A stretch of 64,000 nucleotides of DNA. It comes from Eupransor demetentiae (GTDB lineage: Bacteria > Bacillota > Bacilli > Lactobacillales > Lactobacillaceae). Every line of letters starts with the position of its first letter. Position 1 is the stretch's first letter. Both the position numbers and the translations under genes were made by a program. Under the pieces are notes generated by a model. The model had not been told where the DNA came from, searched no databases, and saw only the letters and a list, made by a program, of their open reading frames with translations. The stretch spans positions 682,001-746,000 of the forward strand of contig NZ_CAWVOH010000001.1 of assembly GCF_963930865.1 (NCBI RefSeq), read 5' to 3'. Positions 56,444-64,000 of the stretch are shown here, in pieces.

Positions 56444-58417
56444 TTATTGAAAATACTTGCGATATGACGGTGCCGCCGAAAGCGGCTTTTTAGCGGCCTG
56501 AGTCAGCACCTCAATTTGACCACCATTTATTTTAACAAAATCTAGTTCCAAGAACACTTGGATTATGACTTTAAATTGAGCCGGTGTCAAGCGCAAAGTT
56601 TGGCAGACACTCTGCAAATGTTGGACGTAGTCCAAATCGTGATGGCTCAGCAAATACTTATAAACTTGACCGAAGATGGCCTTACTCTTGTCTGTGCTTT
56701 TGGCTTGCTGGGTAATCGCCTGCAAATCCGTCATCATCAATTGTAAGGTGGCGCGTCCGCGGAAGTAATTCATTCCCACTGTCGCGGTAAAGGACAGGGG
56801 CAAGTTCTTCTGACTCAGGGCCACCCAGTCCGGATGGTTGAAACCAACCGCCTCAATCAAATGATCGTGACCGGAAACTTTAAGTTTCAAGTGCTGATTA
56901 GTGGTTCCCATGCTGCCAGCAGAAATCACATCCACCTTGTCAAATTCAAAGACTGGTCGAGGATTGTCGGTTCCGTAAGGTTCTAAGACTGCCAAATCCG
57001 TAAAAAGCGAATCTTGTAAATCCTGGCTTTTTAGTTTGGCCGTCACCATTTGCGAACTGGCAGGTAAGTCGACAGCCGCGCTTTTTTCAGCAACAGCGGC
57101 TTGCAAAGCAGAAAGCTGGTCTGGATCCACGGTTAAACCTAAAGCCCCGGCATGGCCACCGAAATTAAGATAGTGGTCACGGAACTGGTCCATGAAATCA
57201 AAAAGGTTGAAGTCGCCAAAGGAACGACCTGAACCCTTGTAGGCTCCGTCAACAAGCGATAAGACCACGACCGGTTTTTTGAGCAAATCAACTAAACGAC
57301 TAGCGACAATCCCCAAAATTCCTTGGTGCCAAGCCTCGCCAGCAACAATCACAACGGATTGTTCTTGATAATCGTCTTGAAGAGCAATTTGCTTTGCCGC
57401 TCCAAAGACTTCTTCGACTAAGTCCTGCCGCTGCGCGTTAATGGCTTCGATTTGACTAGCCAAGTACTTGGCCTTCTCCTCGTTTTCAGCAAGGAGCAAA
57501 TCCATGGCGAGCTTGGCATCCCCCAAGCGGCCAACCGCATTAATACGGGGAGCAATCTTAAAGGAAACGGTTTCCGAGCAAATTGTTTCATCCTTGGCTA
57601 ACTTGGCGTTTTTCAGGAGGGCTGCAATTCCAGGACGGGGGCTCTGGTTAAGTTCTTCCAGTCCCCAAGAAACCAAGGTACGGTTTTCATCTGTTAGCGA
57701 AACCATATCGCCAATTTCACCTAGAGCGACCAAGTCAAGCAAGTCGGTGGGCATGTCCTCGCGTGAGGCTGGCGCCTGCCCTTCATTAATCAAGGCCTGA
57801 GCAACCTTAAAGGCCACCCCGACACCCGAAAGATCGCCAAAGGGATAATCGCCTTCCGGATGACGGGGATGGACAATGGCGAATGCCGGTGGCAATTGGT
57901 CGGGCAAGGAGTGGTGGTCGGTAATAATAACGTCCACACCCTGCTTTTGCGCATAATCGACGGCATCATAGCCCGAAACACCATTATCAACCGTCACAAT
58001 TAGCTGGGCCCCATCATCAATCAACTGCTTGTAGCGGTCTAAATTGGGCCCGTAGCCGTCCTCAAAGCGATTGGGGATGTAAGGCTCGACCTCGGCGCCA
58101 AGTAACTGCAAAGTTTGGTACATGACGGTCGTAGCTGTCACACCATCCAAATCATAATCACCATAGATTACGATTTTTTCACCACCAAAAACAGCTTCTT
58201 GGAGGCGTTCAATTGCCGGTGCCATATCATGAAGTTCCATGGGGTCATGGAGGTCTTCAAAGTCAACATTCAAAAAAGCGCGTGCTTTTTTGACCGTGTC
58301 ATAGCCGCGCTGAATTAAAATGCCGGCAACAAGCGGCGAAATATTCAATTCTGTATGCAGCTGCTGAACCTCCGCCGCTGTGGGTGCCGGGAGCAATTGC
58401 CAATCAGTTTGACTCAT
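56444..58417 (-). CDS. recJ: Single-stranded-DNA-specific exonuclease RecJ
   Basis: 657 residues. DHH-family motifs: IVIYGDYDLDGVTATTVMYQ (I), LIVTVDNGVSGYDAV (II), VIITDHHSLPDQLP (III, DHH), and the DHHA1 GGHAGALGLTV. ATG at 58417 (MSQTDWQLLP) after AAGGAAAAAA, overlapping rnz. 5'-3' exonuclease in recombination and mismatch repair. Confidence 0.95.
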   Translation of the reverse strand: MSQTDWQLLPAPTAAEVQQLHTELNISPLVAGILIQRGYDTVKKARAFLNVDFEDLHDPMELHDMAPAIERLQEAVFGGEKIVIYGDYDLDGVTATTVMYQTLQLLGAEVEPYIPNRFEDGYGPNLDRYKQLIDDGAQLIVTVDNGVSGYDAVDYAQKQGVDVIITDHHSLPDQLPPAFAIVHPRHPEGDYPFGDLSGVGVAFKVAQALINEGQAPASREDMPTDLLDLVALGEIGDMVSLTDENRTLVSWGLEELNQSPRPGIAALLKNAKLAKDETICSETVSFKIAPRINAVGRLGDAKLAMDLLLAENEEKAKYLASQIEAINAQRQDLVEEVFGAAKQIALQDDYQEQSVVIVAGEAWHQGILGIVASRLVDLLKKPVVVLSLVDGAYKGSGRSFGDFNLFDFMDQFRDHYLNFGGHAGALGLTVDPDQLSALQAAVAEKSAAVDLPASSQMVTAKLKSQDLQDSLFTDLAVLEPYGTDNPRPVFEFDKVDVISAGSMGTTNQHLKLKVSGHDHLIEAVGFNHPDWVALSQKNLPLSFTATVGMNYFRGRATLQLMMTDLQAITQQAKSTDKSKAIFGQVYKYLLSHHDLDYVQHLQSVCQTLRLTPAQFKVIIQVFLELDFVKINGGQIEVLTQAAKKPLSAAPSYRKYFQ

Positions 58418-59360
58418 TTTTTTCCTTTTGGAAGGGTACATCGACGACGTCAAAGTCCCGGGCAACATAAGTGTTTGGGAAAATCTTACGGACGTCTTGA
58501 ATCATTTTCTTAAGGGGCGCACCAAGATAGCGTGCGGAAATGTGGGTAAGCACCAAGCGACCAACGTGGGCTTGCTTAGCAACCCGGGCCGCATCCGCCG
58601 AAGTCGAGTGACCGTGGGCCTTTGCCATTTTTAGCTCGGCTGGTTCTTGCCCATAGGTACTTTCGTGGACCAAAACATCGGCATTCTTGGCTAACTTTTC
58701 GATTTCTGGATTCGGACGGGTATCATAAATGATGGTCACCACCCGGCCCTTCTGAGCAGGGCCAATGTAGTCTAGACCTTTGATTGTCCGACCATCATCG
58801 AGTGTGACTGTCTGGCCAGCCTTAATCTGGCCATAGATTGGACCGGAAGGAATCTGATCGGCCCGCAACTTATCAACCAGGAGTTCACCCGGGTGATCTT
58901 TTTCTTCTACGCGAAAGCCCCAGGCTTCAATCCGGTGGCGCATCGGTGCGGCATAAACCTTAAAGGTGTCATCTTCAAAGATTAAACCTGCATGCAATTC
59001 CACGTAGTGAATTGGATAAGAAAGCCGCGTTTCAGAAACCCGCAATGCCGCTTGAACGAAGTCGCGCAGGCCCTTAGGTCCATAGATTGTCAAAGGTTCG
59101 TTCTTGTCAGCACCCTGAAATGACCGTGACGACAGCAAGCCCGGCAAACCAAAAATGTGGTCACCGTGCAAGTGCGAGATGAAAATCTTTTCGATTTTAC
59201 GGGGACGAATCGTCGTCTTTAAAATTTGATGCTGGGTCGCTTCGCCAACGTCAAAAAGCCAGACAGCGTTACGCTCATCCAACAGTTTTAAAGCCAAAGA
59301 GGCGACATTACGAAACTTCGAGGGTTGCCCCGAACCAGTTCCTAAAAATTCAAGTTGCAT
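58404..59360 (-). CDS. rnz: Ribonuclease Z
   Basis: 318 residues. Metallo-beta-lactamase core KIFISHLHGDHIFGLPGLLS, substrate arm region, ADVLVHESTYGQEPA and RLVLTHISARY. Cuts pre-tRNA 3' trailers, needed for tRNAs without encoded CCA such as the tRNA-Leu in this window. Confidence 0.96.
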   Translation of the reverse strand: MQLEFLGTGSGQPSKFRNVASLALKLLDERNAVWLFDVGEATQHQILKTTIRPRKIEKIFISHLHGDHIFGLPGLLSSRSFQGADKNEPLTIYGPKGLRDFVQAALRVSETRLSYPIHYVELHAGLIFEDDTFKVYAAPMRHRIEAWGFRVEEKDHPGELLVDKLRADQIPSGPIYGQIKAGQTVTLDDGRTIKGLDYIGPAQKGRVVTIIYDTRPNPEIEKLAKNADVLVHESTYGQEPAELKMAKAHGHSTSADAARVAKQAHVGRLVLTHISARYLGAPLKKMIQDVRKIFPNTYVARDFDVVDVPFQKEKNESN

Positions 59361-59391
59361 TTCTTATCCTCAAATCAGAGCAGTCTTAAAA

Positions 59392-60126
59392 TTACTGCTC
59401 TTCTTCAGTCTTAATATCATCCAGGAGATCACGTTCCTGCAGCGTTAACTGACGTCCCTGCAAGAGATCAGGACGACGCAGGTAGGTACGGCGCAAAGAC
59501 TCCTTTAAGCGCCACTCAGCGATTTTAGCGTGGTTACCAGACATCAGTACTTCGGGTACCTTCATCCCGCGAAAATCAGCCGGACGCGTGTACTGGGGGT
59601 ATTCCAGTAAGCCATCCTCAAAGGAATCCGTATGGGCGCTGGCTTGGTTACCCAGTACATCGGGCAAGAAGCGCACCGTGGCATCAATCATGACCATGGC
59701 GCCCAATTCACCACCCGTTAAAACATAATCCCCAAGGGATAGTTCTTCATCGACCAAGTCGCGAATTCGTTCATCGTAGCCTTCGTAGTGGCCGGCGATG
59801 AAAGTTAAATGGTCATAATCGGCCAGTTCCTGAGCGACCTCGTGGTTAAATTGACGACCGGCCGGATCCAAAAGCACGACGTGCCCGCGGTCCCCCGCTG
59901 TCTGTTCAATGTGATCCATGGCATCAAAAACCGGTTGGGCCATTAAAAGCATGCCCGCCCCGCCACCGAAGGGATAGTCATCGACGTTATTATGCTTGTT
60001 ATTCGTGTACTGGCGAAAATCCGTTACCGAAAAATCCAAAGCCCCCTTTTCGATTGCCTTGCCGACAATCGATTGGTGCATGGGCGCAAACATATCGGGA
60101 AATAAACTCAAAACATCAATTCGCAT
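59392..60126 (-). CDS. trmD: tRNA (guanine-N1-)-methyltransferase
   Basis: 244 residues. MRIDVLSLFPDMFAPMHQSI, GGGAGMLLMAQPVFDAMDHI, AGHYEGYDERI, SLGDYVLTGGELGAMVMIDA (trefoil knot SAM site) and PQYTRPADFRGMKVPEVLMS. Methylates G37 of tRNA. Overlaps the rimM stop by one base. Confidence 0.97.
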   Translation of the reverse strand: MRIDVLSLFPDMFAPMHQSIVGKAIEKGALDFSVTDFRQYTNNKHNNVDDYPFGGGAGMLLMAQPVFDAMDHIEQTAGDRGHVVLLDPAGRQFNHEVAQELADYDHLTFIAGHYEGYDERIRDLVDEELSLGDYVLTGGELGAMVMIDATVRFLPDVLGNQASAHTDSFEDGLLEYPQYTRPADFRGMKVPEVLMSGNHAKIAEWRLKESLRRTYLRRPDLLQGRQLTLQERDLLDDIKTEEEQ

Positions 60127-60644
60127 TAGTCAAATAACCCTTCTAGGACCTCGATGGTAATTTTTTTATTGGCCACATCGACATTCTTAACCACGTCATC
60201 AATGACAGGAATCAAGCCCTCTTTGCCATTCGGCTGACGCATCACCCAAACGTCGTTGGCACCAGTCGGCATAACGGAGGTAATTTCGCCTAAGACCTGT
60301 TGATTTTCATCAAGGACTTCACAGCCAATAATTTCATCGTAGTAGTATTCGCCATCGGCTAAATCACTACGTTCCTGGCCATCGACATAGAGGTCATCCC
60401 CCTTAAAATGTTCAACATCATTGATGTTGTCCAATCCTTCAAACTTAACCAACCACATGCCCTTATGCTGGCGGCTGCTGGCCACCACTTCTTCCTGGTA
60501 GCCCGTTTCAGTCTTGATTTGTAGTTGGGCACCGGGGGCAAAACGTTCGGCAGCAAAATCCGTAATGGCCGCAACCTTCACTTCCCCACGAATCCCATGG
60601 GTGTTGACGATTTGACCAACTTTGTACAATGTCTCTTTATTCAT
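60126..60644 (-). CDS. rimM: Ribosome maturation factor RimM
   Basis: 172 residues. VGQIVNTHGIRGEVKVAAIT N-terminal signature, and PRC-barrel end (LGEITSVMPTGANDVWVMRQ, EGLIPVIDDVVKNVDVANKK). Binds S19 and helps 30S assembly. Confidence 0.95.
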   Translation of the reverse strand: MNKETLYKVGQIVNTHGIRGEVKVAAITDFAAERFAPGAQLQIKTETGYQEEVVASSRQHKGMWLVKFEGLDNINDVEHFKGDDLYVDGQERSDLADGEYYYDEIIGCEVLDENQQVLGEITSVMPTGANDVWVMRQPNGKEGLIPVIDDVVKNVDVANKKITIEVLEGLFD

Positions 60645-60693
60645 AACTTTTATTATAGCAGAGGGGCGCTTTCATCGCAGATTTTAGGCAAGA

Positions 60694-60720
60694 AAAAAAC
60701 CACCATTAGCGGTGGTTTTT
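60694..60720 (-). terminator. Terminator between rpsP and rimM
   Basis: AAAACCACC-GCTAAT-GGTGGTTTTTTT on the minus strand; likely lets rpsP be made in excess of rimM-trmD. Confidence 0.8.
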
Positions 60721-60726
60721 AATTGC

Positions 60727-61173
60727 TTAGACAAGGTCGAGCAATTCAGCCTTCTTAGCTGATGAGGCGTACTTGATACCTTGGGCATCCAAGTATTCCT
60801 TGATTTCTGCAACCGTGTTCTTAGTGGTTGGCTTTGCTGATGATGCTGGCTTAGCAGCAGCCTTCTTTGGGGCTGCCTTCTTAGCTGCAGGCTTGGCTGA
60901 AGCCTTACCAGACTTTGAATCATTGTACTTAGCCATGATTCCAGCGCGGCTCAACAAGTTGCGAACCGTATCTGATGGTTGTGCACCGTTGCCCAACCAT
61001 GCCAAAATCTTGTCTTCATCCAACTTAACTTCTGCAGGAACAGAGATTGGGTTGTAAGTACCAACGATTTCGATGAAACGACCATCACGTGGTGAACGTG
61101 AATCAGCAATAACAACGCGGTAGAAAGGACGCTTCTTAGCACCCATGCGCTTCAAACGAATTTTAACTGCCAT
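60727..61173 (-). CDS. rpsP: 30S ribosomal protein S16 with C-terminal HeH-like extension
   Basis: 148 residues. Residues 1-~85 are S16 (MAVKIRLKRMGAKKRPFYRV, NPISVPAEVKLDEDKILAWL). A basic Ala/Lys/Pro linker follows (~90-118), and residues ~120-148 (TVAEIKEYLDAQGIKYASSA then KKAELLDLV) look like an HeH/SAP-type helix-extension-helix nucleic-acid binding motif. Standard S16 is ~80-90 residues. Confidence 0.93.
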   Translation of the reverse strand: MAVKIRLKRMGAKKRPFYRVVIADSRSPRDGRFIEIVGTYNPISVPAEVKLDEDKILAWLGNGAQPSDTVRNLLSRAGIMAKYNDSKSGKASAKPAAKKAAPKKAAAKPASSAKPTTKNTVAEIKEYLDAQGIKYASSAKKAELLDLV

Positions 61174-61220
61174 GAATAATTTCCTCCGTAAATTCTTTAC
61201 TTAATTATTATCACAAATTC

Positions 61221-61254
61221 AAAAAGGTATGTCAAGGCTAAATACTTGACATAC
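61221..61254 (-). terminator. Terminator after ileS
   Basis: GGTATGTCAAG-TATTTAGC-CTTGACATACC then TTTTTG on the minus strand, a perfect 11-base stem. Confidence 0.9.
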
Positions 61255-61270
61255 CAATTTAAAATTCGAT

Positions 61271-64000
61271 TTACTTTTCCAAACCTTCTTCGAGGGCTTG
61301 TGGATAGTATTCGCGAATGATTTCAGCTTCATGCTTTGATAGTTCTGGGAAGGCTGAATCAGCACCCAAGTCTTCGTGATACATACGATCACGCGGTGAA
61401 ACGCCACCACGGGCGTGTTCAACGACCATCTTAACGCCATCAAATTCTTCGGCGTCAGCTGGGGCCTTTTCGGCAGCTTCAATATCCAGCTGGGAAACCA
61501 TCAAGAGCAAGCGAGCATCCAAACCAAGGTCATCGATGACTTGCTTTTGGTCAGCCGTCAAGTAAAGGGTCATGGCAGCTTGCGAGTTCTTACCAATCAA
61601 GTCCTTTGAACGAGCTTCTTCCAAGCCCTTGTTGGCAGCGGAACGCAAGTTCATGAAGGCCGACCACTTGGCCATCATTTCCTTAGTGTCACCCAAGTCT
61701 TGTACTTCAGGCATTTCAGACAAGTAGGCGAAATCAACGTCTTGCTTTGGCAAGTATTCCCAAACTTCTTCAGCCGTGTGTGGCAATACTGGCAAAAGCA
61801 ATTTGGTCAAAGCCAAAAGCGTTTGGTAAAAGACCGTTTGCATGGAACGACGAGCCAATGAATCCGGTGCTTCAACGTAGACAACATCCTTGGCAATATC
61901 CAAGTAGAAGGCTGACAAATCAACGTTAACGAAGTTAATCAAGCGCTTAAAGATTTCGTTGAACTGGTAGTTGTCGTAATCAGCACGAATGTCACGAACA
62001 AAGTCGTTCAAACGAAGCATGAAGTACTGATCGTGGGCCGTCAAATCCTTGAAGTCCAAAGCATTCGTCTTCGGATCAAAGTCAGACGTGTTGGCCAACA
62101 AGAAACGCAAAGTGTTACGAACCTTACGGTAACTTTCCGAAACCTGCTTCAAGATTTCTTGTGAAACCGGCATATCCTGAGAAGTATCCACCGTGATGGT
62201 CCACAAACGTAGGATTTCGATTCCCATTTGTTCAGCAACTTCATCGGGTGAAATCGTGTTACCAAGTGACTTGGACATCTTGTTGCCCTTACCGTCCAAA
62301 GTGAAGCCTTGAGATAGCAAGTTCTTGTAAGGTGCCTTGCCCATGGTAGCCACGGAAGTGATCAAGGATGAGTTGAACCAACCACGGTACTGGTCAGAAC
62401 CTTCCAAGTACAAATCAGCCGGGTAGTCCAACTGCTTTCGACCACGCAAAACGCCGTTCCAAGAAGAACCGGAATCGAACCAGACATCCATGATGTCTTC
62501 TTCCTTGGTAAATTCACCGTTTGGTGAATGTTCGTTCGTGTAGCCTTCAGGCAAGATTTCCTTAGCCGTATGTTCAAACCAGTAGTTTGATCCATACTTT
62601 TCAAAGAGGCTGGCCACGTGGTCAATCAAACCTTCGTCCAAGATAGCCGTTCCATCTTCGGCATAGAAGATTGGCAATGGAACCCCCCAAACACGCTGAC
62701 GGGAGATGACCCAGTCACCACGGTCACGAATCATGTTGTACAAACGCTTCTTACCCCAACCAGGATAGAAGTTAACTTCTTCCAGTTGGTCCAAGATTTG
62801 CTGACGGAACTTTTCTACTGAAGCAAACCACTGTGGTACAGCACGCCAGATGATTGGCTTCTTAGTACGCCAGTCAAATGGGTAGGAGTGGGTAATCTTT
62901 TCCTTGGCCAAGAAGAGATTGGCGGCCTGCAACTTCTTGATGACGATACCAGTCACGTCATCGTAGAACTTTCCTTCAAAATCAGGACCAGCTTCAGCCG
63001 TCATGTAACCCTTGGCATCAACGGTCACATCCGCCTTCAAGCCATACTTGACTCCCACGTTGTAATCGTCTTCACCAAAACCAGGAGCCGTGTGGACCAA
63101 ACCAGTTCCAGAATCTAGGGTAACGTGATCCCCGTTCATCACTAATTCTTCTGCATTTTCATCCCATGGATGATAAGCCGTCATCTTGTCGAGCTCAGAA
63201 CCCTTGTAGGTTGCAATCGTTGACCATGATTCCCAACCAAACTTAGGAGCAACCGTCTCCAACAAATCCGTGGCTACCACAAACTTGCGGTCGTCACCAG
63301 CTGGTTGAACAACGGAGTATTCAAAGTCCGGTCCGACCGTGATTCCACGCGATGCCGTAACCGTAAATGGTGTCGTCGTCCAAACAACAAAGTAAGTGTC
63401 GCCGTCCAAAAGACCGTGACCATCTTTTACGCGGTTAGCGTAGAAGAGTGAAGTTGAGTCGATGTCGTGATATTCGATTTCGGCTTCGGCCAAGGCTGAT
63501 TCAGATGACCATGACCAGTAAACTGGCTTAGCACCACGATAGATGTAGCCCTTTCCGGCCATTTTTCCAAAGACACGAACCTGTGCGGCTTCGAATTCCG
63601 GCTGAAGGGTCAAGTAAGGATGATCCCAATCACCCAAGACACCTAAGCGCTTGAAATCAGCCTTTTGCTTAGCAACTTGTTCCAAAGCAAAATCCTTGGC
63701 CAAGTCACGCCACTGTGCCTTGGGCATTGACTTACGGTCGTGGCCCGCCTTAGTTAATTGTTGTTCGATTGGCAAACCGTGCGTATCCCAACCAGGAACG
63801 TAAGGGGCGTAATAACCGGTCATGTTCTTGTAGCGAACGATGATATCCTTGGTGATCTTATTCAAGGCGTGGCCCAGGTGAATGTTTCCATTGGCGTAGG
63901 GAGGGCCATCATGCAAGTTAAAGTGTGGCTTGGTTTCGTTTTGGGCCAGGCGGCGGTTATAAAGGCCCGCTTCATACCACTTGGCTTGACGTTCTGGTTC
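61271..64000 (-). CDS. ileS: Isoleucyl-tRNA synthetase, partial (5' end outside window)
   Basis: The frame is open past position 64000 (WYEAGLYNRRLAQNETKPHF before HDGPPYANGNIHLGHA, the HIGH region). KMSKS is in DGKGNKMSKSLGNTIS, and the editing domain has TATR-like WTTTPFTVTASRGITV. The C-terminal zinc ribbon of bacterial IleS is degenerate: its CxxC pairs are SPRD and SKHE, so no Zn site remains. Charges tRNA-Ile. Confidence 0.96.
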   Translation of the reverse strand, partial: EPERQAKWYEAGLYNRRLAQNETKPHFNLHDGPPYANGNIHLGHALNKITKDIIVRYKNMTGYYAPYVPGWDTHGLPIEQQLTKAGHDRKSMPKAQWRDLAKDFALEQVAKQKADFKRLGVLGDWDHPYLTLQPEFEAAQVRVFGKMAGKGYIYRGAKPVYWSWSSESALAEAEIEYHDIDSTSLFYANRVKDGHGLLDGDTYFVVWTTTPFTVTASRGITVGPDFEYSVVQPAGDDRKFVVATDLLETVAPKFGWESWSTIATYKGSELDKMTAYHPWDENAEELVMNGDHVTLDSGTGLVHTAPGFGEDDYNVGVKYGLKADVTVDAKGYMTAEAGPDFEGKFYDDVTGIVIKKLQAANLFLAKEKITHSYPFDWRTKKPIIWRAVPQWFASVEKFRQQILDQLEEVNFYPGWGKKRLYNMIRDRGDWVISRQRVWGVPLPIFYAEDGTAILDEGLIDHVASLFEKYGSNYWFEHTAKEILPEGYTNEHSPNGEFTKEEDIMDVWFDSGSSWNGVLRGRKQLDYPADLYLEGSDQYRGWFNSSLITSVATMGKAPYKNLLSQGFTLDGKGNKMSKSLGNTISPDEVAEQMGIEILRLWTITVDTSQDMPVSQEILKQVSESYRKVRNTLRFLLANTSDFDPKTNALDFKDLTAHDQYFMLRLNDFVRDIRADYDNYQFNEIFKRLINFVNVDLSAFYLDIAKDVVYVEAPDSLARRSMQTVFYQTLLALTKLLLPVLPHTAEEVWEYLPKQDVDFAYLSEMPEVQDLGDTKEMMAKWSAFMNLRSAANKGLEEARSKDLIGKNSQAAMTLYLTADQKQVIDDLGLDARLLLMVSQLDIEAAEKAPADAEEFDGVKMVVEHARGGVSPRDRMYHEDLGADSAFPELSKHEAEIIREYYPQALEEGLEK

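Overview
The window comes from a low-to-moderate GC Lactobacillales chromosome, most likely Leuconostocaceae (Weissella or Leuconostoc type). The grounds are a Firmicutes T-box in front of thrS, an S16 protein with an Ala/Lys-rich tail, an accessory-Sec glycosylation cluster, nadV-pnuC NAD salvage and the general protein character. The genus is inferred, not proven. It has two parts: a temperate siphophage prophage (1 to about 31.5 kb, continuing past the left edge) and ordinary chromosome (31.6-64 kb).

Prophage, in transcription order from right to left on the minus strand. At 28.2 kb a LexA/CI-type repressor faces a Cro-like gene across three operator-like repeats. The early operon (27.8 down to 16.8 kb) holds an antirepressor, small HTH genes, a Sak4-like ATPase, a DUF669 SSB, a winged-helix initiator with an iteron origin inside it, a DnaC-type loader, an HNHc_6 nuclease, RusA, a DUF3310 protein, dUTPase and many tiny translationally coupled genes. 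An ArpU/RinA-like late regulator sits between two long non-coding, strongly structured stretches. The late operon runs from a BppU/CotH-like tail protein through TerS, TerL, portal, minor head, scaffold, capsid, connectors, major tail protein, tail chaperones (with a -1 frameshift signal) and tape measure to a partial Dit. The rest of the tail and the lysis module lie outside the window. Right of CI, on the plus strand, are three lysogenic-conversion candidates and a tyrosine integrase broken by a one-base frameshift. A plus-strand island at 26.8-27.7 kb carries an ORF-less group IA intron core and two small ORFs.

Chromosome. Genes here cover fructosamine kinase, NAD salvage (nadV-pnuC, with a promoter and a structured leader), DedA, an amino-acid permease, thrS with its T-box, a flavodoxin, YebC, a PgpA-family protein and serCA. 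They are followed by tRNA-Leu(CAG), an accessory-Sec set (gtfA-gtfB-asp1-asp2-asp3, with no secA2, secY2 or adhesin here), pta, ung, two small plus-strand genes, cls, apt, recJ, rnz, trmD-rimM, rpsP and a partial ileS.

The least explained content is RNA-like. It includes eight hairpins each followed by an RUACAUA tail, all on the sense strand of prophage non-coding DNA, a 455-nt leader with pseudoknot-like modules, and a leader with a tRNA-like fold plus terminator. The CotH kinase-like domain in a phage tail-type protein also stands out.
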